Positions 1 to 12,076 of a DNA stretch of 64,000 nucleotides are shown here, piece by piece. The stretch is from Streptomyces griseomycini (lineage in GTDB: Bacteria; Actinomycetota; Actinomycetes; Streptomycetales; Streptomycetaceae). The notes under the pieces were generated by a model. It was not told the origin of the DNA. It made no database searches and worked only from the letters and a program-made list of their open reading frames with translations. Both the position numbers and the translations under genes were made by a program. Position 1 is the stretch's first letter, and each line of letters starts with the position of its first letter. Where the stretch lies: assembly GCF_014203535.1 (NCBI RefSeq), contig NZ_JACHJI010000001.1, forward strand, positions 62,001 to 126,000, given 5' to 3'.

Positions 1-2646
<2,646 letters not shown>

Positions 2647-2650
<4 letters not shown>

Positions 2651-4653
2651 CCACCCCCTTTCCGTTCACGGCGGTCGTCGGCCAGGACGACCTGCGGCTC
2701 GCGCTGCTGCTGAACGCCGTCTCCCCGGCGGTCGGCGGTGTGCTGGTGCGCGGTGAGAAGGGCACCGCCAAGTCCACGGCGGTGCGTGCGCTTTCGGCGC
2801 TGCTGCCGGAGGTCCCCGTCGTGCCCGGCTGCCGTTTCTCCTGCGACCCCGCGGCCCCGGACCCCGGGTGCCCGGACGGCCCGCACGGGAGCGGCGGCGG
2901 TGCCGCCCGCCCCGCCCGCATGGTCGAACTGCCCGTCGGCGCCTCCGAGGACCGGCTGGTCGGCGCGCTCGACATCGAGCGGGCGCTGGCCGAGGGCGTG
3001 AAGGCGTTCGAGCCGGGGCTGCTCGCCGACGCGCACCGCGGGATCCTCTACGTCGACGAGGTCAACCTGCTCCACGACCACCTGGTCGACCTGCTGCTGG
3101 ACGCGGCGGCGATGGGTGCCTCGTACGTCGAGCGCGAGGGTGTCTCCGTGCGGCACGCGGCGCGCTTCCTGCTCGTCGGGACCATGAACCCGGAGGAGGG
3201 CGAGCTGCGGCCGCAGCTCCTCGACCGGTTCGGGCTGACCGTCGAGGTCGCCGCCTCGCGGGAGCCCGACCAGCGGGTCGAGGTCGTGCGGCGGCGGCTG
3301 GCGTACGACGACGACCCGGCCGGCTTCGCCGCGCGCTGGGCCGGCGAGGAGGCCGCCGTACGGGCGCGGATCGCGGCGGCGCGGGAGCTGCTGCCGCAGG
3401 TGCGCCTCGGCGACGGGGCGCTGCGGCAGATCGCGGCGACCTGCGCGGCCTTCGAGGTGGACGGCATGCGGGCCGACATCGTGATGGCGCGCACCGCGAC
3501 CGCGCTGGCGGCGTGGGCCGGGCGGACCGATGTGCTCGCCGAGGACGTGCGGCAGGCGGCGCTGTTGGCGCTGCCGCACCGGCGCAGGCGCAACCCCTTC
3601 GACGCGCCCGGACTGGACGAGGACAAGCTCGACGAGACGCTGGAGGAGTTCGGGGGCGACGACGAGGACCCCGATCCCGGCCCCGACGGCCCCGACGGGC
3701 CCGGTGGGGGCGGCGGGGAGCCGACTGCGGACAGCGGGCCGCAGGGCGGGGACACCGCGTCCCGACCCGAGGCCGGTGAGGGTGAGCCGGCGCCCGGCGG
3801 GGCCGGGGAGCAGTCGGCCGTGCGGGCCTCGGAGCCCTTCCGCACCAAGGTGTTGAGCGTCCCCGGGATCGGCGAGGGGGCCGCCGGACGGCGGTCGCGG
3901 GCGCGGACCGAGCAGGGGCGGACCACCGGGGCCCGGCGTCCCCGGGGCGCGCTGACCAAGCTGCACCTGGCGGCGACCGTGCAGGCCGCCGCGCCGCATC
4001 AGCGGGCGCGGGGGCGGTCGGGGCCGGGCCTGGTGGTCCGGCGGGACGATCTGCGGCAGGCCACCCGGGAGGGACGTGAGGGGAACCTCGTGCTGTTCGT
4101 CGTGGACGCCTCCGGGTCGATGGCGGCGCGGCAGCGGATGGGCGCCGTGAAGGGCGCCGTGCTGTCGCTGCTGCTGGACGCCTACCAGCGGCGGGACAAG
4201 GTGGGGCTGGTGACCTTCCGCGGGTCGGCGGCCGACGTGGCGCTGCCGCCGACGTCGTCGGTGGACGCGGCGGCGGCGCGGCTGGAGTCGCTGCCGACCG
4301 GTGGGCGGACCCCGCTGGCGGCCGGACTGCTCAAGGCGCACGACGTGCTGCGGGTGGAGCGGCTGCGGGATCCGGCGCGGCGTCCGCTGGTCGTCGTGGT
4401 GACCGACGGGCGGGCCACCGGCGGCCCGGAGCCGGTGGCGCTGGCCGGGCGTGCCGCGCGGCTGTTCGCGGCCGAGTCGGTCGCGTCCGTGGTCGTGGAC
4501 TGCGAGTCGGGGCCGGTGCGGCTGGGGCTCGCCGGGCGGTTGGCCGGTGAGCTGGGCGGTACCGCGGTGACGCTGGACGAGCTGCGGGCCGACTCGATCG
4601 CCGGGCTGGTGAGGGACGTACAGGGGACCGGTGCTTCGAGGAGGGCCGCGTAA
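2647..4653 (+). CDS. ChlI/ChlD-type chelatase ATPase fused to VWA domain
   Basis: 668-residue AAA+/von Willebrand A protein, the probable ATP-hydrolysing motor (CobS/CobT equivalent) for CobN. The AAA+ half has Walker A GEKGTAKST (residues 36-44) and Walker B ILYVDEVNLL (D137, E138). A Cys-rich insert follows Walker A, around residues 60-80. An acidic, Pro/Gly-rich linker spans about residues 330-400, and a VWA domain with MIDAS motif DASGS starts near residue 487. This I-plus-D fusion is typical of actinobacterial magnesium-chelatase-like proteins. The GTG start overlaps the cobN stop, and the TAA stop overlaps the cobO ATG (TAATG). The same frame is open far upstream, but only as a shadow inside cobN. 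Cobalt rather than magnesium is inferred from context. Confidence 0.93.
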
Positions 4654-5252
4654 TGCCGAAGGGGCAGCCGAGTGTCGTACCGGACGACGGGCTGACGACC
4701 CGCCAGCGGCGCAACCGGCCGCTGGTCGTCGTGCACACGGGCGTGGGGAAGGGCAAGTCCACCGCCGCCTTCGGGCTCGCGCTGCGGGCCTGGAACCAGG
4801 GGTGGCCGATCGGGGTGTTCCAGTTCGTCAAGTCGGCGAAGTGGAAGGTCGGCGAGGAGCGGGCGCTGCGCGTGCTCGGGGACTCCGGCGAGGGCGGGAG
4901 CGTCACCTGGCACAAGATGGGCGAGGGCTGGTCCTGGGTGCAGCGCGACGCGCAGATGGACAACGAGGAGAAGGCCCGGGAGGGCTGGGAGCAGGTCAAG
5001 CGGGACCTGGCCGCCGAGACGTACCGGCTGTACGTGCTCGACGAGTTCGCGTACCCGATGCACTGGGGGTGGGTCGACACCGACGAGGTCGTGTCCGTGC
5101 TGCGGGACCGGCCGGGCACCCAGCACGTCGTGATCACCGGGCGGAACGCGCCCGGGGAGCTCGTCGACTTCGCCGACCTCGTGACCGACATGTCCAAGGT
5201 CAAGCACCCCATGGACGTCGGGCAGAAGGGGCAGAGGGGCATCGAGTGGTGA
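4653..5252 (+). CDS. cobO: Cob(I)yrinic acid a,c-diamide adenosyltransferase
   Basis: 199-residue P-loop corrinoid adenosyltransferase of the CobA/CobO/BtuR family. It transfers the 5'-deoxyadenosyl group of ATP to the cobalt of cob(I)yrinate a,c-diamide. The P-loop is GVGKGKST at residues 30-37, which is the inverted Walker A typical of this family. VFQFVKSAKWKVGEE and LYVLDEFAYPMHWG are further family-typical blocks. Length matches the usual 190-205. The ATG overlaps the chelatase stop and the TGA overlaps the cobB GTG. No unusual feature was seen. Confidence 0.96.
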   Translation: MPKGQPSVVPDDGLTTRQRRNRPLVVVHTGVGKGKSTAAFGLALRAWNQGWPIGVFQFVKSAKWKVGEERALRVLGDSGEGGSVTWHKMGEGWSWVQRDAQMDNEEKAREGWEQVKRDLAAETYRLYVLDEFAYPMHWGWVDTDEVVSVLRDRPGTQHVVITGRNAPGELVDFADLVTDMSKVKHPMDVGQKGQRGIEW

Positions 5253-6685
5253 CCTCCGTACCCCGGTTGGTGATCGCCGCGCCCTCCTCGGGCAGCGGCA
5301 AGACCACCGTCGCCACGGGGCTGATGGCCGCGCTCACCGCGCGGGGGCTCGCCGTGTCCCCGCACAAGGTGGGACCGGACTACATCGACCCCGGGTACCA
5401 CGCGCTCGCCACCGGGCGCGCGGGGCGCAACCTCGACGCCTACCTGTGCGGGCCGGAGCTGGTCGGTCCGCTGTTCGCGCACGGTGCGCGCGGGTGTGAC
5501 ATCGCCGTGGTCGAGGGCGTGATGGGGCTGTACGACGGGGCCGCGGGGGAAGGTGAACTGGCGTCCACCGCGCAGGTGGCGAAGCTGCTGCGGGCACCGG
5601 TGGTGCTGGTCGTCGACGCGTCGTCGCAGTCGCGGTCGGTGGCGGCGCTGGTGCACGGGTTCGTGAGCTGGGACCCGGAGGTGCGGGTCGGGGGCGTGAT
5701 CCTGAACAAGGTCGCCTCGGACCGGCACGAGGCGCTGCTGCGGGAGGCGTTGGAGTCGGCGGGGGTACCGGTCCTCGGGGTGTTGCGGAGAGCGGCTCCG
5801 GTGGAGACGCCGTCGCGGCACCTGGGGTTGGTGCCGGTCGCCGAGCGGCAGGCCGCGGCCGTGGACGCCGTCGCGGCGATGGCCGCGCAGGTGGAGGCCG
5901 GATGCGATCTGGAGGGGCTCGTCGCGCTGGCGCGGGGTGCGGGTGCGTTGTCGTGCGCGGCGTGGGACGCGGCCGAGGTTCTGGACTCCTCGCCCCCGCC
6001 GCCCCTTCCCGTCCCGGCCTCCGGGAGTTCCGCCCCCCGGAGGCCCGTTCGGCCTGAACGGGCCCGTCCCCAGGCGCCGGACCGGCTGACCGTCGCCGTC
6101 GCCGGCGGAGCCGCCTTCACCTTCTCCTACGCCGAGAACGCCGAACTGCTCGGCGCCGCCGGCGCCGAGGTCGTCCCCTTCGATCCGCTGCGGGACGAGG
6201 AACTGCCCGAGGGAGCCCGCGGTCTGGTCATCGGGGGCGGGTTCCCCGAGGTGTACGCCGCCGAGCTGTCCGCCAACGAGGCACTGCGCAGGGCCGTCTC
6301 CGGGTTCGCCCTCGGCGGGGCGCCCGTGGCCGCCGAGTGCGCCGGGCTGCTGTACCTGTGCCGGGAGCTGGACGGCCTGCCCATGTGCGGGGTGCTGGAC
6401 GCCTCCGCGCGGATGTCCGGGCGGCTGACGCTGGGGTACCGGGACGCCGTGGCCGTGACCGACAGCGCGCTGGCCGTCGCCGGGACGCGGATGCGCGGGC
6501 ACGAGTTCCACCGGACCGTCGTGGAGCCGGGGGCCGGGGCCGCGCCCGCCTGGGGGATGCGGGCGCCCGAGCGGCGCGTCGAGGGTTTTGTACAGCGCGG
6601 TGTGCACGCGAGCTACCTGCACACGCACTGGGCGTCCGAGCCCGGTGTCGCCCGTCGGTTCGTGGAGAGGTGCCGGACGTCATGA
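5249..6685 (+). CDS. cobB: Cobyrinate/hydrogenobyrinate a,c-diamide synthase
   Basis: 478-residue ATP- and glutamine-dependent amidase that converts the a and c carboxylates of (hydrogeno)cobyrinate to amides. The N-terminal dethiobiotin-synthetase-like domain has P-loop SSGSGKTT (13-20) and VVEGVMGLYDG. A Pro/Arg-rich linker runs over about residues 250-275. The C-terminal type-1 glutamine amidotransferase domain has its nucleophile in AAECAGL (Cys364) and the GHEFHRT block. The GTG start at 5249 overlaps the cobO stop; the longer open frame upstream is a shadow of cobO. The stop overlaps the cobI ATG. CbiA would be the anaerobic-pathway name, and sequence alone does not separate the two. 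Confidence 0.95.
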   Translation: MTSVPRLVIAAPSSGSGKTTVATGLMAALTARGLAVSPHKVGPDYIDPGYHALATGRAGRNLDAYLCGPELVGPLFAHGARGCDIAVVEGVMGLYDGAAGEGELASTAQVAKLLRAPVVLVVDASSQSRSVAALVHGFVSWDPEVRVGGVILNKVASDRHEALLREALESAGVPVLGVLRRAAPVETPSRHLGLVPVAERQAAAVDAVAAMAAQVEAGCDLEGLVALARGAGALSCAAWDAAEVLDSSPPPPLPVPASGSSAPRRPVRPERARPQAPDRLTVAVAGGAAFTFSYAENAELLGAAGAEVVPFDPLRDEELPEGARGLVIGGGFPEVYAAELSANEALRRAVSGFALGGAPVAAECAGLLYLCRELDGLPMCGVLDASARMSGRLTLGYRDAVAVTDSALAVAGTRMRGHEFHRTVVEPGAGAAPAWGMRAPERRVEGFVQRGVHASYLHTHWASEPGVARRFVERCRTS

Positions 6686-7413
6686 GCAGCAGGCTGGTCG
6701 GGGTCGGGGTCGGGCCCGGGGACCCGGAGCTGGTGACCGTGAAGGGGGTCAACGCCCTGCGCGCGGCCGAGGTCGTCGTGGTTCCCGTGATGGACACCGG
6801 GGAGCGGGGACGGGCCGAGGCGACCGTGCTGCACTACGTGCCCGCCGAGAAGGTCGTCCGGGTGGTGTTCGCGCTGAACGAGCGCACCGACCGGGCGCGG
6901 CGCGAGGCCGCCTGGGACGCGGCCGGGGAGCGGGTCGCCGCGCTGCTGCGGGACCGCGGGGCCGTCGCCTTCGCGACCATCGGGGACCCCAACGTGTACT
7001 CGACGTTCACGTATCTCGCGCAGACCGTCGTCGCGTCGGTGCCGGGGACGGTCGTGGAGACCGTGCCGGGGATCACCGCCATGCAGGACCTCGCGGCGCG
7101 CTCCGGGGCCGTGCTGACCGAGGGGACCGAGCCGCTCACGCTGGTGCCGGTGACCGCCGGGGCCGCCGTGCTCAAGGACGCGCTGGCCGGGCCCGGGACC
7201 GTCGTCGCGTACAAGTTCGGGCGGCAGGCGGGCGAGGTCGCCGAGGCGCTGCGGGAGACCGGGCGGATCGACGGTGCCGTGTGGGGGTCGGCGCTGGGGC
7301 TGCCGGAGGAGTCCGTGCGGCCGGCCGCCGAGCTGGACGGGGCCCCTCTGCCGTACCTCTCGACGCTGATCGCGCCGCCGCGGCGTGACGGCGGGCGGGG
7401 CGGGAAACTGTGA
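6682..7413 (+). CDS. cobI: Precorrin-2 C20-methyltransferase
   Basis: 243-residue SAM-dependent tetrapyrrole methylase (CobI/CbiL). It begins with the family glycine-rich motif VGVGPGDPELVTVKG and contains ATIGDPNVYSTF and VETVPGITAMQDLAARSG. The specificity for C20 follows from these CobI-type signatures and the length. The ATG at 6682 overlaps the cobB stop (ATGA). The forward run of genes pauses here: the next gene is the convergent ZIP transporter, only 41 bp away. Confidence 0.94.
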   Translation: MSSRLVGVGVGPGDPELVTVKGVNALRAAEVVVVPVMDTGERGRAEATVLHYVPAEKVVRVVFALNERTDRARREAAWDAAGERVAALLRDRGAVAFATIGDPNVYSTFTYLAQTVVASVPGTVVETVPGITAMQDLAARSGAVLTEGTEPLTLVPVTAGAAVLKDALAGPGTVVAYKFGRQAGEVAEALRETGRIDGAVWGSALGLPEESVRPAAELDGAPLPYLSTLIAPPRRDGGRGGKL

Positions 7414-7454
7414 ACCGCCCGGACCCGCACGGCCCGCGGTCGGTGCGCGGCCGG

Positions 7455-8183
7455 TCAGTGCGCGGCGCCCACCACCAGCCAGATGAACAGCACCCCCGCG
7501 ACCGTGCACAGCAGCGTGGAGCGGGCCGGGTGCGCGTGGTGGGCCTCGGGCAGGATCTCGGCCGCCGCCAGGTACAGCAACGCGCCGCCGAACAGGCCGA
7601 GGTAGCCGCCGAGCAGGGGCTCCGGGATGCTGAGGAACAGCGTCGAGGCGGCGCCCGCCACCGGGGCCGCCGCGTCCGCGAGGAGCATCGTCAGGGCTCG
7701 GCGACGGGCGTTTCCGTACACGCTGGTGAGCGTGTAGGTGTTGAAGCCGTCCGCGAAGTCGTGCGCGATCACGGCCACCGCGACGGCCGCGCCCATGCCG
7801 CCGCCCACCTGGAAGGCGGCGCCGATCGCCACGCCGTCCATGGCGCTGTGGCCGACCATCGCGGCGGCGGCCGTGAGACCCACCTCGGGGGTGCGGCCGT
7901 TCGTCTCCTCCGCGCCGTGTGCGGCCTGCCGGTGGGCGAGCAGGCGTTCCACCAGGTGGGCCAGCAGGAAGCCGCCCACGAAGAGCAGCAGGGCCGCCGG
8001 CACGCCGTACACCTCGGTGCCGGCCGCCTCCAGGGCCTCCGGCAGGAGCTCGAGGCCGACCACGCCCAGCATCAGCCCGCCGGCCAGGCCCAGCACCAGG
8101 TGGCGGCGGTCGGTCACGCGGTGTGCCGTCCAGCCGCCGGCCAGCGTCATCAGGAACGCGCCGAGCGCGACGAAGACCGCCAT
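7455..8183 (-). CDS. ZIP-family metal transporter
   Basis: 242-residue, all-helical membrane protein of the ZIP family. It carries the ZIP metal-site motifs HSAMDGVAIGAAF and AHDFADGFNTYT in its central helices, plus a short His-containing loop (HRQAAHG) between early helices. The ATG at 8183 is chosen because the first transmembrane helix (MAVFVALGAFLMTLAGG) begins there; the open frame extends 70 residues further upstream but is low-complexity and overlaps the cobM leader. It is the only gene on the minus strand within the cobalamin cluster. ZIP proteins import divalent metals (Zn, Fe, Mn, sometimes Co or Ni). A role in cobalt supply is inferred from position only. Confidence 0.88.
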   Translation of the reverse strand: MAVFVALGAFLMTLAGGWTAHRVTDRRHLVLGLAGGLMLGVVGLELLPEALEAAGTEVYGVPAALLLFVGGFLLAHLVERLLAHRQAAHGAEETNGRTPEVGLTAAAAMVGHSAMDGVAIGAAFQVGGGMGAAVAVAVIAHDFADGFNTYTLTSVYGNARRRALTMLLADAAAPVAGAASTLFLSIPEPLLGGYLGLFGGALLYLAAAEILPEAHHAHPARSTLLCTVAGVLFIWLVVGAAH

Positions 8184-8304
8184 GTGCTCTTCGTATCCGA
8201 TCGGCACTCGCTCGCGCACGCGTGACAGCCGGTCACCGCCCACTTCTCGATCCCCGACATCCCTGTCCCCCGACATCCCTGACCGCAGGAGAGGACCGAT
8301 TCCC

Positions 8305-9123
8305 ATGGCCGATGCCCCCACCGGCAAGGTGACCTTCGTCGGTGCCGGCCCCGGCGCCGCCGATCTGCTGACGTTCCGCGCCGCGCGCGCCATCGCCGAG
8401 GCCGACGTCGTGATCTGGGCCGCCAGCCTGGTCCAGGCGGAGGTCCTCGAGCACGCGCGTGAGGGCGCGGAGATCCTGGACTCGGCGACGATGTCCCTGG
8501 AGGACGTCGTGGCCGTCTACGAGCGGGCCCGCGCCCAGGGACTGAGGGTCGCGCGGATCCACTCCGGCGACCCGGCGCTGTGGGGCGGCACGCAGGAGCA
8601 GCTCGACCGGTGCGCGGAGATCGGGATCGCGACGGAGATCGTGCCGGGCGTCTCGTCGTTCTCCGCCGTCGCCGCGCTCGCGGGGCGCGAGCTGACCGTT
8701 CCCGAGGTGGCGCAGTCCGTCGTCCTGACCCGGCTCGGCGGCGGCAAGACGCCGATGCCGCCCGGTGAGGAGGTGCGCGAGTTCGCGCGGCACGGCACCA
8801 CCATGGCGATCTTCCTGTCGGCCGCCCGCAGCGGGCAGCTGGTGCGGGAGCTGCTGGAGGGCGGCTACCCGACGACCACGCCGGTCGTCGTCGCGTACCA
8901 GGCGACCTGGCCGGAGGAGCTGGTCGTGAGGTGCACGGTCGGCACGCTGGAGGAGACGGTCAAGGAGCACAGGCTCTGGAAGCACACCCTGTTCCTGGTC
9001 GGCCCGGCCCTCGACGCGCACGGCACCCGCTCGCACCTGTACCACCCGGGGCACTTCCACGGCTACCGCAAGGCCGATCCGCAGGCGCGCAGGGCGTTGC
9101 GTTCGCGGGGTGCGAGCACGTGA
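8305..9123 (+). CDS. cobM: Precorrin-4 C11-methyltransferase
   Basis: 272-residue tetrapyrrole methylase (CobM/CbiF). It starts near the characteristic VTFVGAGPGAADLLT and has SGDPALWGGTQEQLDRC, EIVPGVSSFSAVAALAGRE and VVLTRLGGGKTPMP, all typical of CobM. The ATG at 8305 is preceded by the strong ribosome-binding site AGGAGAGGA about 8 bases upstream. The 121-bp gap from the ZIP start is the only place where a new promoter for the second cob block could sit. I saw no convincing cobalamin riboswitch there. The stop overlaps the cobL GTG. Confidence 0.95.
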   Translation: MADAPTGKVTFVGAGPGAADLLTFRAARAIAEADVVIWAASLVQAEVLEHAREGAEILDSATMSLEDVVAVYERARAQGLRVARIHSGDPALWGGTQEQLDRCAEIGIATEIVPGVSSFSAVAALAGRELTVPEVAQSVVLTRLGGGKTPMPPGEEVREFARHGTTMAIFLSAARSGQLVRELLEGGYPTTTPVVVAYQATWPEELVVRCTVGTLEETVKEHRLWKHTLFLVGPALDAHGTRSHLYHPGHFHGYRKADPQARRALRSRGAST

Positions 9124-10355
9124 TCACCGTCGTCGGGATGGGGGCGGGGGTGCCGGTCGACCGGCACGCGGCGGCGGGCGCCGAGCTGGTCGTCGGCGGA
9201 CTGCGGCACCTGGAGGCCGTGCGGCTGCCCGTGGGGGCCGAGCGTGTCGTGCTGGGGCCGCTGGCGCCCGCGCTCGACACCGTGCAGAAGTACGTGGCCG
9301 AGGAGCGGCCGGTCGTGGTGCTGGCGTCCGGTGACCCCGGGTTCTTCGGGATCGTGCGGGCGCTGGCCGAGCGGTTCGGGCCGGACCGGCTGGATGTCCG
9401 GCCCGGTGTCCCGTCCGTCGCCGCCGCGTTCGCGCGGGTCGGGCTGACCTGGGACGACGCCGTGGTCGTCAGCGCGCACGGGCGGGATCCCCGTACGGCG
9501 GTGAACCTGTGCCGGGCGTATCCGAAGGTCGCCGTGCTGACGGGGCCGGGGGCCGGTCCGGCCGAGCTGGGGACCGCGCTGCGCGCCGACGCGCGCGTGC
9601 TGGTCGTCGCCTCCGCGCTCGGTTCCGCCGAGGAGCGGGTGGAGCGGGTGACGCCTGCCGAGGCCGCCGTACGCGACTGGGGGACGGCGGTGAACGTGGT
9701 GCTGTGCCTGGACGAGGCGCGGGCCCTCGGCCCCGTGCGGACCGTCGCGGGCGGAATCGGGGCACCCGCCGGCTGGGCGCTGGACGAGGCGGAGTTCGAC
9801 CACCGCGACTCGATGATCACCAAGTTCGAGGTGCGGGCCCTGGCCCTGGCCCGGCTCGGGCCGCGCCCCGGTGAGCTGGTGTGGGACGTCGGCGCGGGGT
9901 CGGGGTCCGTGGCCGTGGAGTGCGCGCGGCTGGGGGCCGCCGTCACCGCCGTCGAGAAGACGCCGGACGGGGTGGCGCGGATCCGCGCCAACGCCGCCGC
10001 GCACGGGGTCGACGTGCGCGTGGTGCACGGGACGGCCCCGGCCGCGCTGTCCGGCCTGGAGGACGATCCCGACGCCGTGTTCGTCGGCGGCGGGGGGCAC
10101 GAGCTGCCGGCCGTCGTCACCGCGTGCGCGCGACGGGCGCGGCGCACGGTCGTCGTCGCCCTGGCCGCGCTGGACCGGGTGCCGGCCGCGCGCGAGGCGC
10201 TGACCGGGGCCGGTTTCACCTGCGACGGCGTGCTGCTGCAGGCGTCGCGGCTCGCGCCGCTGCCGGGGGACGTGACCCGGCTGGCGGCGACCAATCCCGT
10301 TTTCCTGCTGTGGGGCGTCCGGTCCCACGGCCGTACCGAAGGAGTCGACCAGTGA
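9120..10355 (+). CDS. cobL: Precorrin-6Y C5,15-methyltransferase (CbiE-CbiT fusion)
   Basis: 411-residue fusion enzyme that methylates C5 and C15 and decarboxylates ring C acetate. The N-terminal half (about 1-205) is a CbiE-type tetrapyrrole methylase with VVGMGAGVP and ASGDPGFFGIVRAL. The C-terminal half is a CbiT-type Rossmann methyltransferase with DSMITKFEVRALAL followed by the SAM motif WDVGAGSGSVAVE. The length equals the usual CobL. GTG at 9120 overlaps the cobM stop, and TGA overlaps the next GTG. Confidence 0.95.
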   Translation: MITVVGMGAGVPVDRHAAAGAELVVGGLRHLEAVRLPVGAERVVLGPLAPALDTVQKYVAEERPVVVLASGDPGFFGIVRALAERFGPDRLDVRPGVPSVAAAFARVGLTWDDAVVVSAHGRDPRTAVNLCRAYPKVAVLTGPGAGPAELGTALRADARVLVVASALGSAEERVERVTPAEAAVRDWGTAVNVVLCLDEARALGPVRTVAGGIGAPAGWALDEAEFDHRDSMITKFEVRALALARLGPRPGELVWDVGAGSGSVAVECARLGAAVTAVEKTPDGVARIRANAAAHGVDVRVVHGTAPAALSGLEDDPDAVFVGGGGHELPAVVTACARRARRTVVVALAALDRVPAAREALTGAGFTCDGVLLQASRLAPLPGDVTRLAATNPVFLLWGVRSHGRTEGVDQ

Positions 10356-12076
10356 TCGGCCTCATCTCCGCCACCGCGGCGGGAGCGGCTGCGCGGGACC
10401 GGCTGGCCGCCGCGTGGCCGGACCGCACGCGCGTGTACGAGGGTCCCGTAGCGGACGCCGTGCGGGCCGCGTTCGCGCAGTGCGAGCAGCTCGTGTGCTT
10501 CCTCGCCACGGGGGCCGTGGTGCGGCTGGTGGCACCGCTGCTGGAGGACAAGGCGGCCGACCCGGGCGTGGTCTGCGTCGACGAGGGCGGACGGTTCGCG
10601 GTGTCGCTGGTGGGCGGGCACGGCGGCGGGGCGAACGACCTCGCCCGTGAGGTCGCCGAGGTGCTGGGCGCCGCGCCCGTGGTGACCACGGCGACCGATG
10701 CCGTGGGCCTGGCCGGTCTGGACACGCTGGGTCTGCCCGTGGAGGGCGACGTCGCCGCGGTCTCGCGGGCCCTGCTGGACGGCGAGGCGGTGGCGTTGCG
10801 CGCCGAGGTGGCCTGGCCGCTGCCGCCGCTGCCGGTGGCCGACGAGGGGGCGTGCACGATCCGCCTCACGGACCGGCTGGTCGAGCGGGCCGGACGGGAG
10901 GTGGTCCTGCGGCCGCCGACGCTCGTCGTCGGGGTCGGCGCCTCGAAGGGCGCCCCCGTCGAGGAGGTGCTCGCCCTGGTCGAGGGCGCCCTGCGGGAGG
11001 CCGGGCTGTCGGCCGCGTCGCTCGCCGAGCTGGCCACCGTGGACGCCAAGGCGGACGAGCCCGGCATCGTGGCGGCCGCCGAGCGGCTCGGGGTGCCCGT
11101 CGTGACCTACTCCGCCGCCGAGTTGGCCGCCGTCGAGGTCCCCCACCCCTCCGACGCGCCCCTCGCCGCCGTCGGCACCCCTTCCGTCGCCGAGGCCGCC
11201 GCCCTCGTACGGGGCGGTGAACTCCTCGTGCCGAAGCGGAAGTCGGAGCGCGCCGACGGGCGGCCGGCGATGGCGACCTGCGCCGTCGTACGGCGTCCGG
11301 GGCGCGGACGCCTCGCGGTCGTCGGGCTCGGGCCCGGCGCCCGTGACCTGCTGACGCCGCGCGCGAAGGCGGAGTTGCGGCGGGCGTCCGTGCTCGTCGG
11401 CCTCGACCAGTACGTCGACCAGATCCGCGATCTGCTGCGGCCCGGCACCCGGGTCCTCGAGTCGGGGCTCGGCGCCGAGGAGGAGCGGGCGCGGACGGCG
11501 GTCGAGGAGGCCCGGAAGGGGCGGGCCGTCGCGCTGATCGGCAGCGGGGACGCGGGCGTGTACGCCATGGCCTCCCCGGCGCTGGCGGAGGCGTCCGACG
11601 ACATCGACGTGGTCGGTGTGCCGGGCGTGACGGCGGCGCTGGCGGCCGGGGCGATCCTGGGCGCGCCGCTGGGACACGACCACGTGTCGATCAGCCTGTC
11701 CGACCTGCACACGCCGTGGGAGGTCATCGAGCGGCGGGTGCGGGCGGCGGCCGAGGCGGACCTCGTGGTGACGTTCTACAACCCGCGCAGCCGGGGCCGC
11801 GACTGGCAGTTGCCGAAGGCCCTGGCGATCCTCGCGGAGCACCGGGCGCCGGCGACGCCGGTCGGTGTCGTGCGCAACGCGTCCCGTCCGGACGAGTCGA
11901 GCCGGCTGACGACGCTGGCCGCGCTGGATCCGGCGGCGGTCGACATGATGACGGTCGTGACCGTGGGCAACACGGCGACCCGCGAGGTCGCGGGGCGCAT
12001 GGTCACCCCGCGCGGCTACCGCTGGCAGGCGGCATCGACGAGCGGCTCCGCCGCGGGTCAGGAGGAGTCCCGGTGA
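10352..12076 (+). CDS. cobJ: CbiG-CobJ fusion: precorrin-3B C17-methyltransferase
   Basis: 574-residue fusion. Residues 1 to about 310 are CbiG-like, with CFLATGAVVRLVAPLLEDKAAD and SLVGGHGGGANDLA. CbiG is the anaerobic-route hydrolase that opens the delta-lactone after ring contraction. Residues from about 320 on are a CobJ/CbiH methylase, with LAVVGLGPGARDLLTPRA, IGSGDAGVYAMASPA and VTFYNPRSRGRDWQL. Together they catalyse C17 methylation, ring contraction and lactone opening. The GTG start overlaps the cobL stop and the TGA stop overlaps the cobH GTG. The CbiG half suggests cobalt may already be in the ring at this step. Confidence 0.93.
   Translation: MIGLISATAAGAAARDRLAAAWPDRTRVYEGPVADAVRAAFAQCEQLVCFLATGAVVRLVAPLLEDKAADPGVVCVDEGGRFAVSLVGGHGGGANDLAREVAEVLGAAPVVTTATDAVGLAGLDTLGLPVEGDVAAVSRALLDGEAVALRAEVAWPLPPLPVADEGACTIRLTDRLVERAGREVVLRPPTLVVGVGASKGAPVEEVLALVEGALREAGLSAASLAELATVDAKADEPGIVAAAERLGVPVVTYSAAELAAVEVPHPSDAPLAAVGTPSVAEAAALVRGGELLVPKRKSERADGRPAMATCAVVRRPGRGRLAVVGLGPGARDLLTPRAKAELRRASVLVGLDQYVDQIRDLLRPGTRVLESGLGAEEERARTAVEEARKGRAVALIGSGDAGVYAMASPALAEASDDIDVVGVPGVTAALAAGAILGAPLGHDHVSISLSDLHTPWEVIERRVRAAAEADLVVTFYNPRSRGRDWQLPKALAILAEHRAPATPVGVVRNASRPDESSRLTTLAALDPAAVDMMTVVTVGNTATREVAGRMVTPRGYRWQAASTSGSAAGQEESR

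Noticed and set aside
8184..8304. Possible cobalamin riboswitch before cobM
   Set aside because: I could not find the conserved B12-box core in this 121-bp gap; a covariance-model search would settle it.
8960..11842. 960-codon minus-strand open frame
   Set aside because: Antisense to cobL and the cbiG-cobJ fusion; composition is His/Arg/Gly-rich as expected for a reverse shadow.
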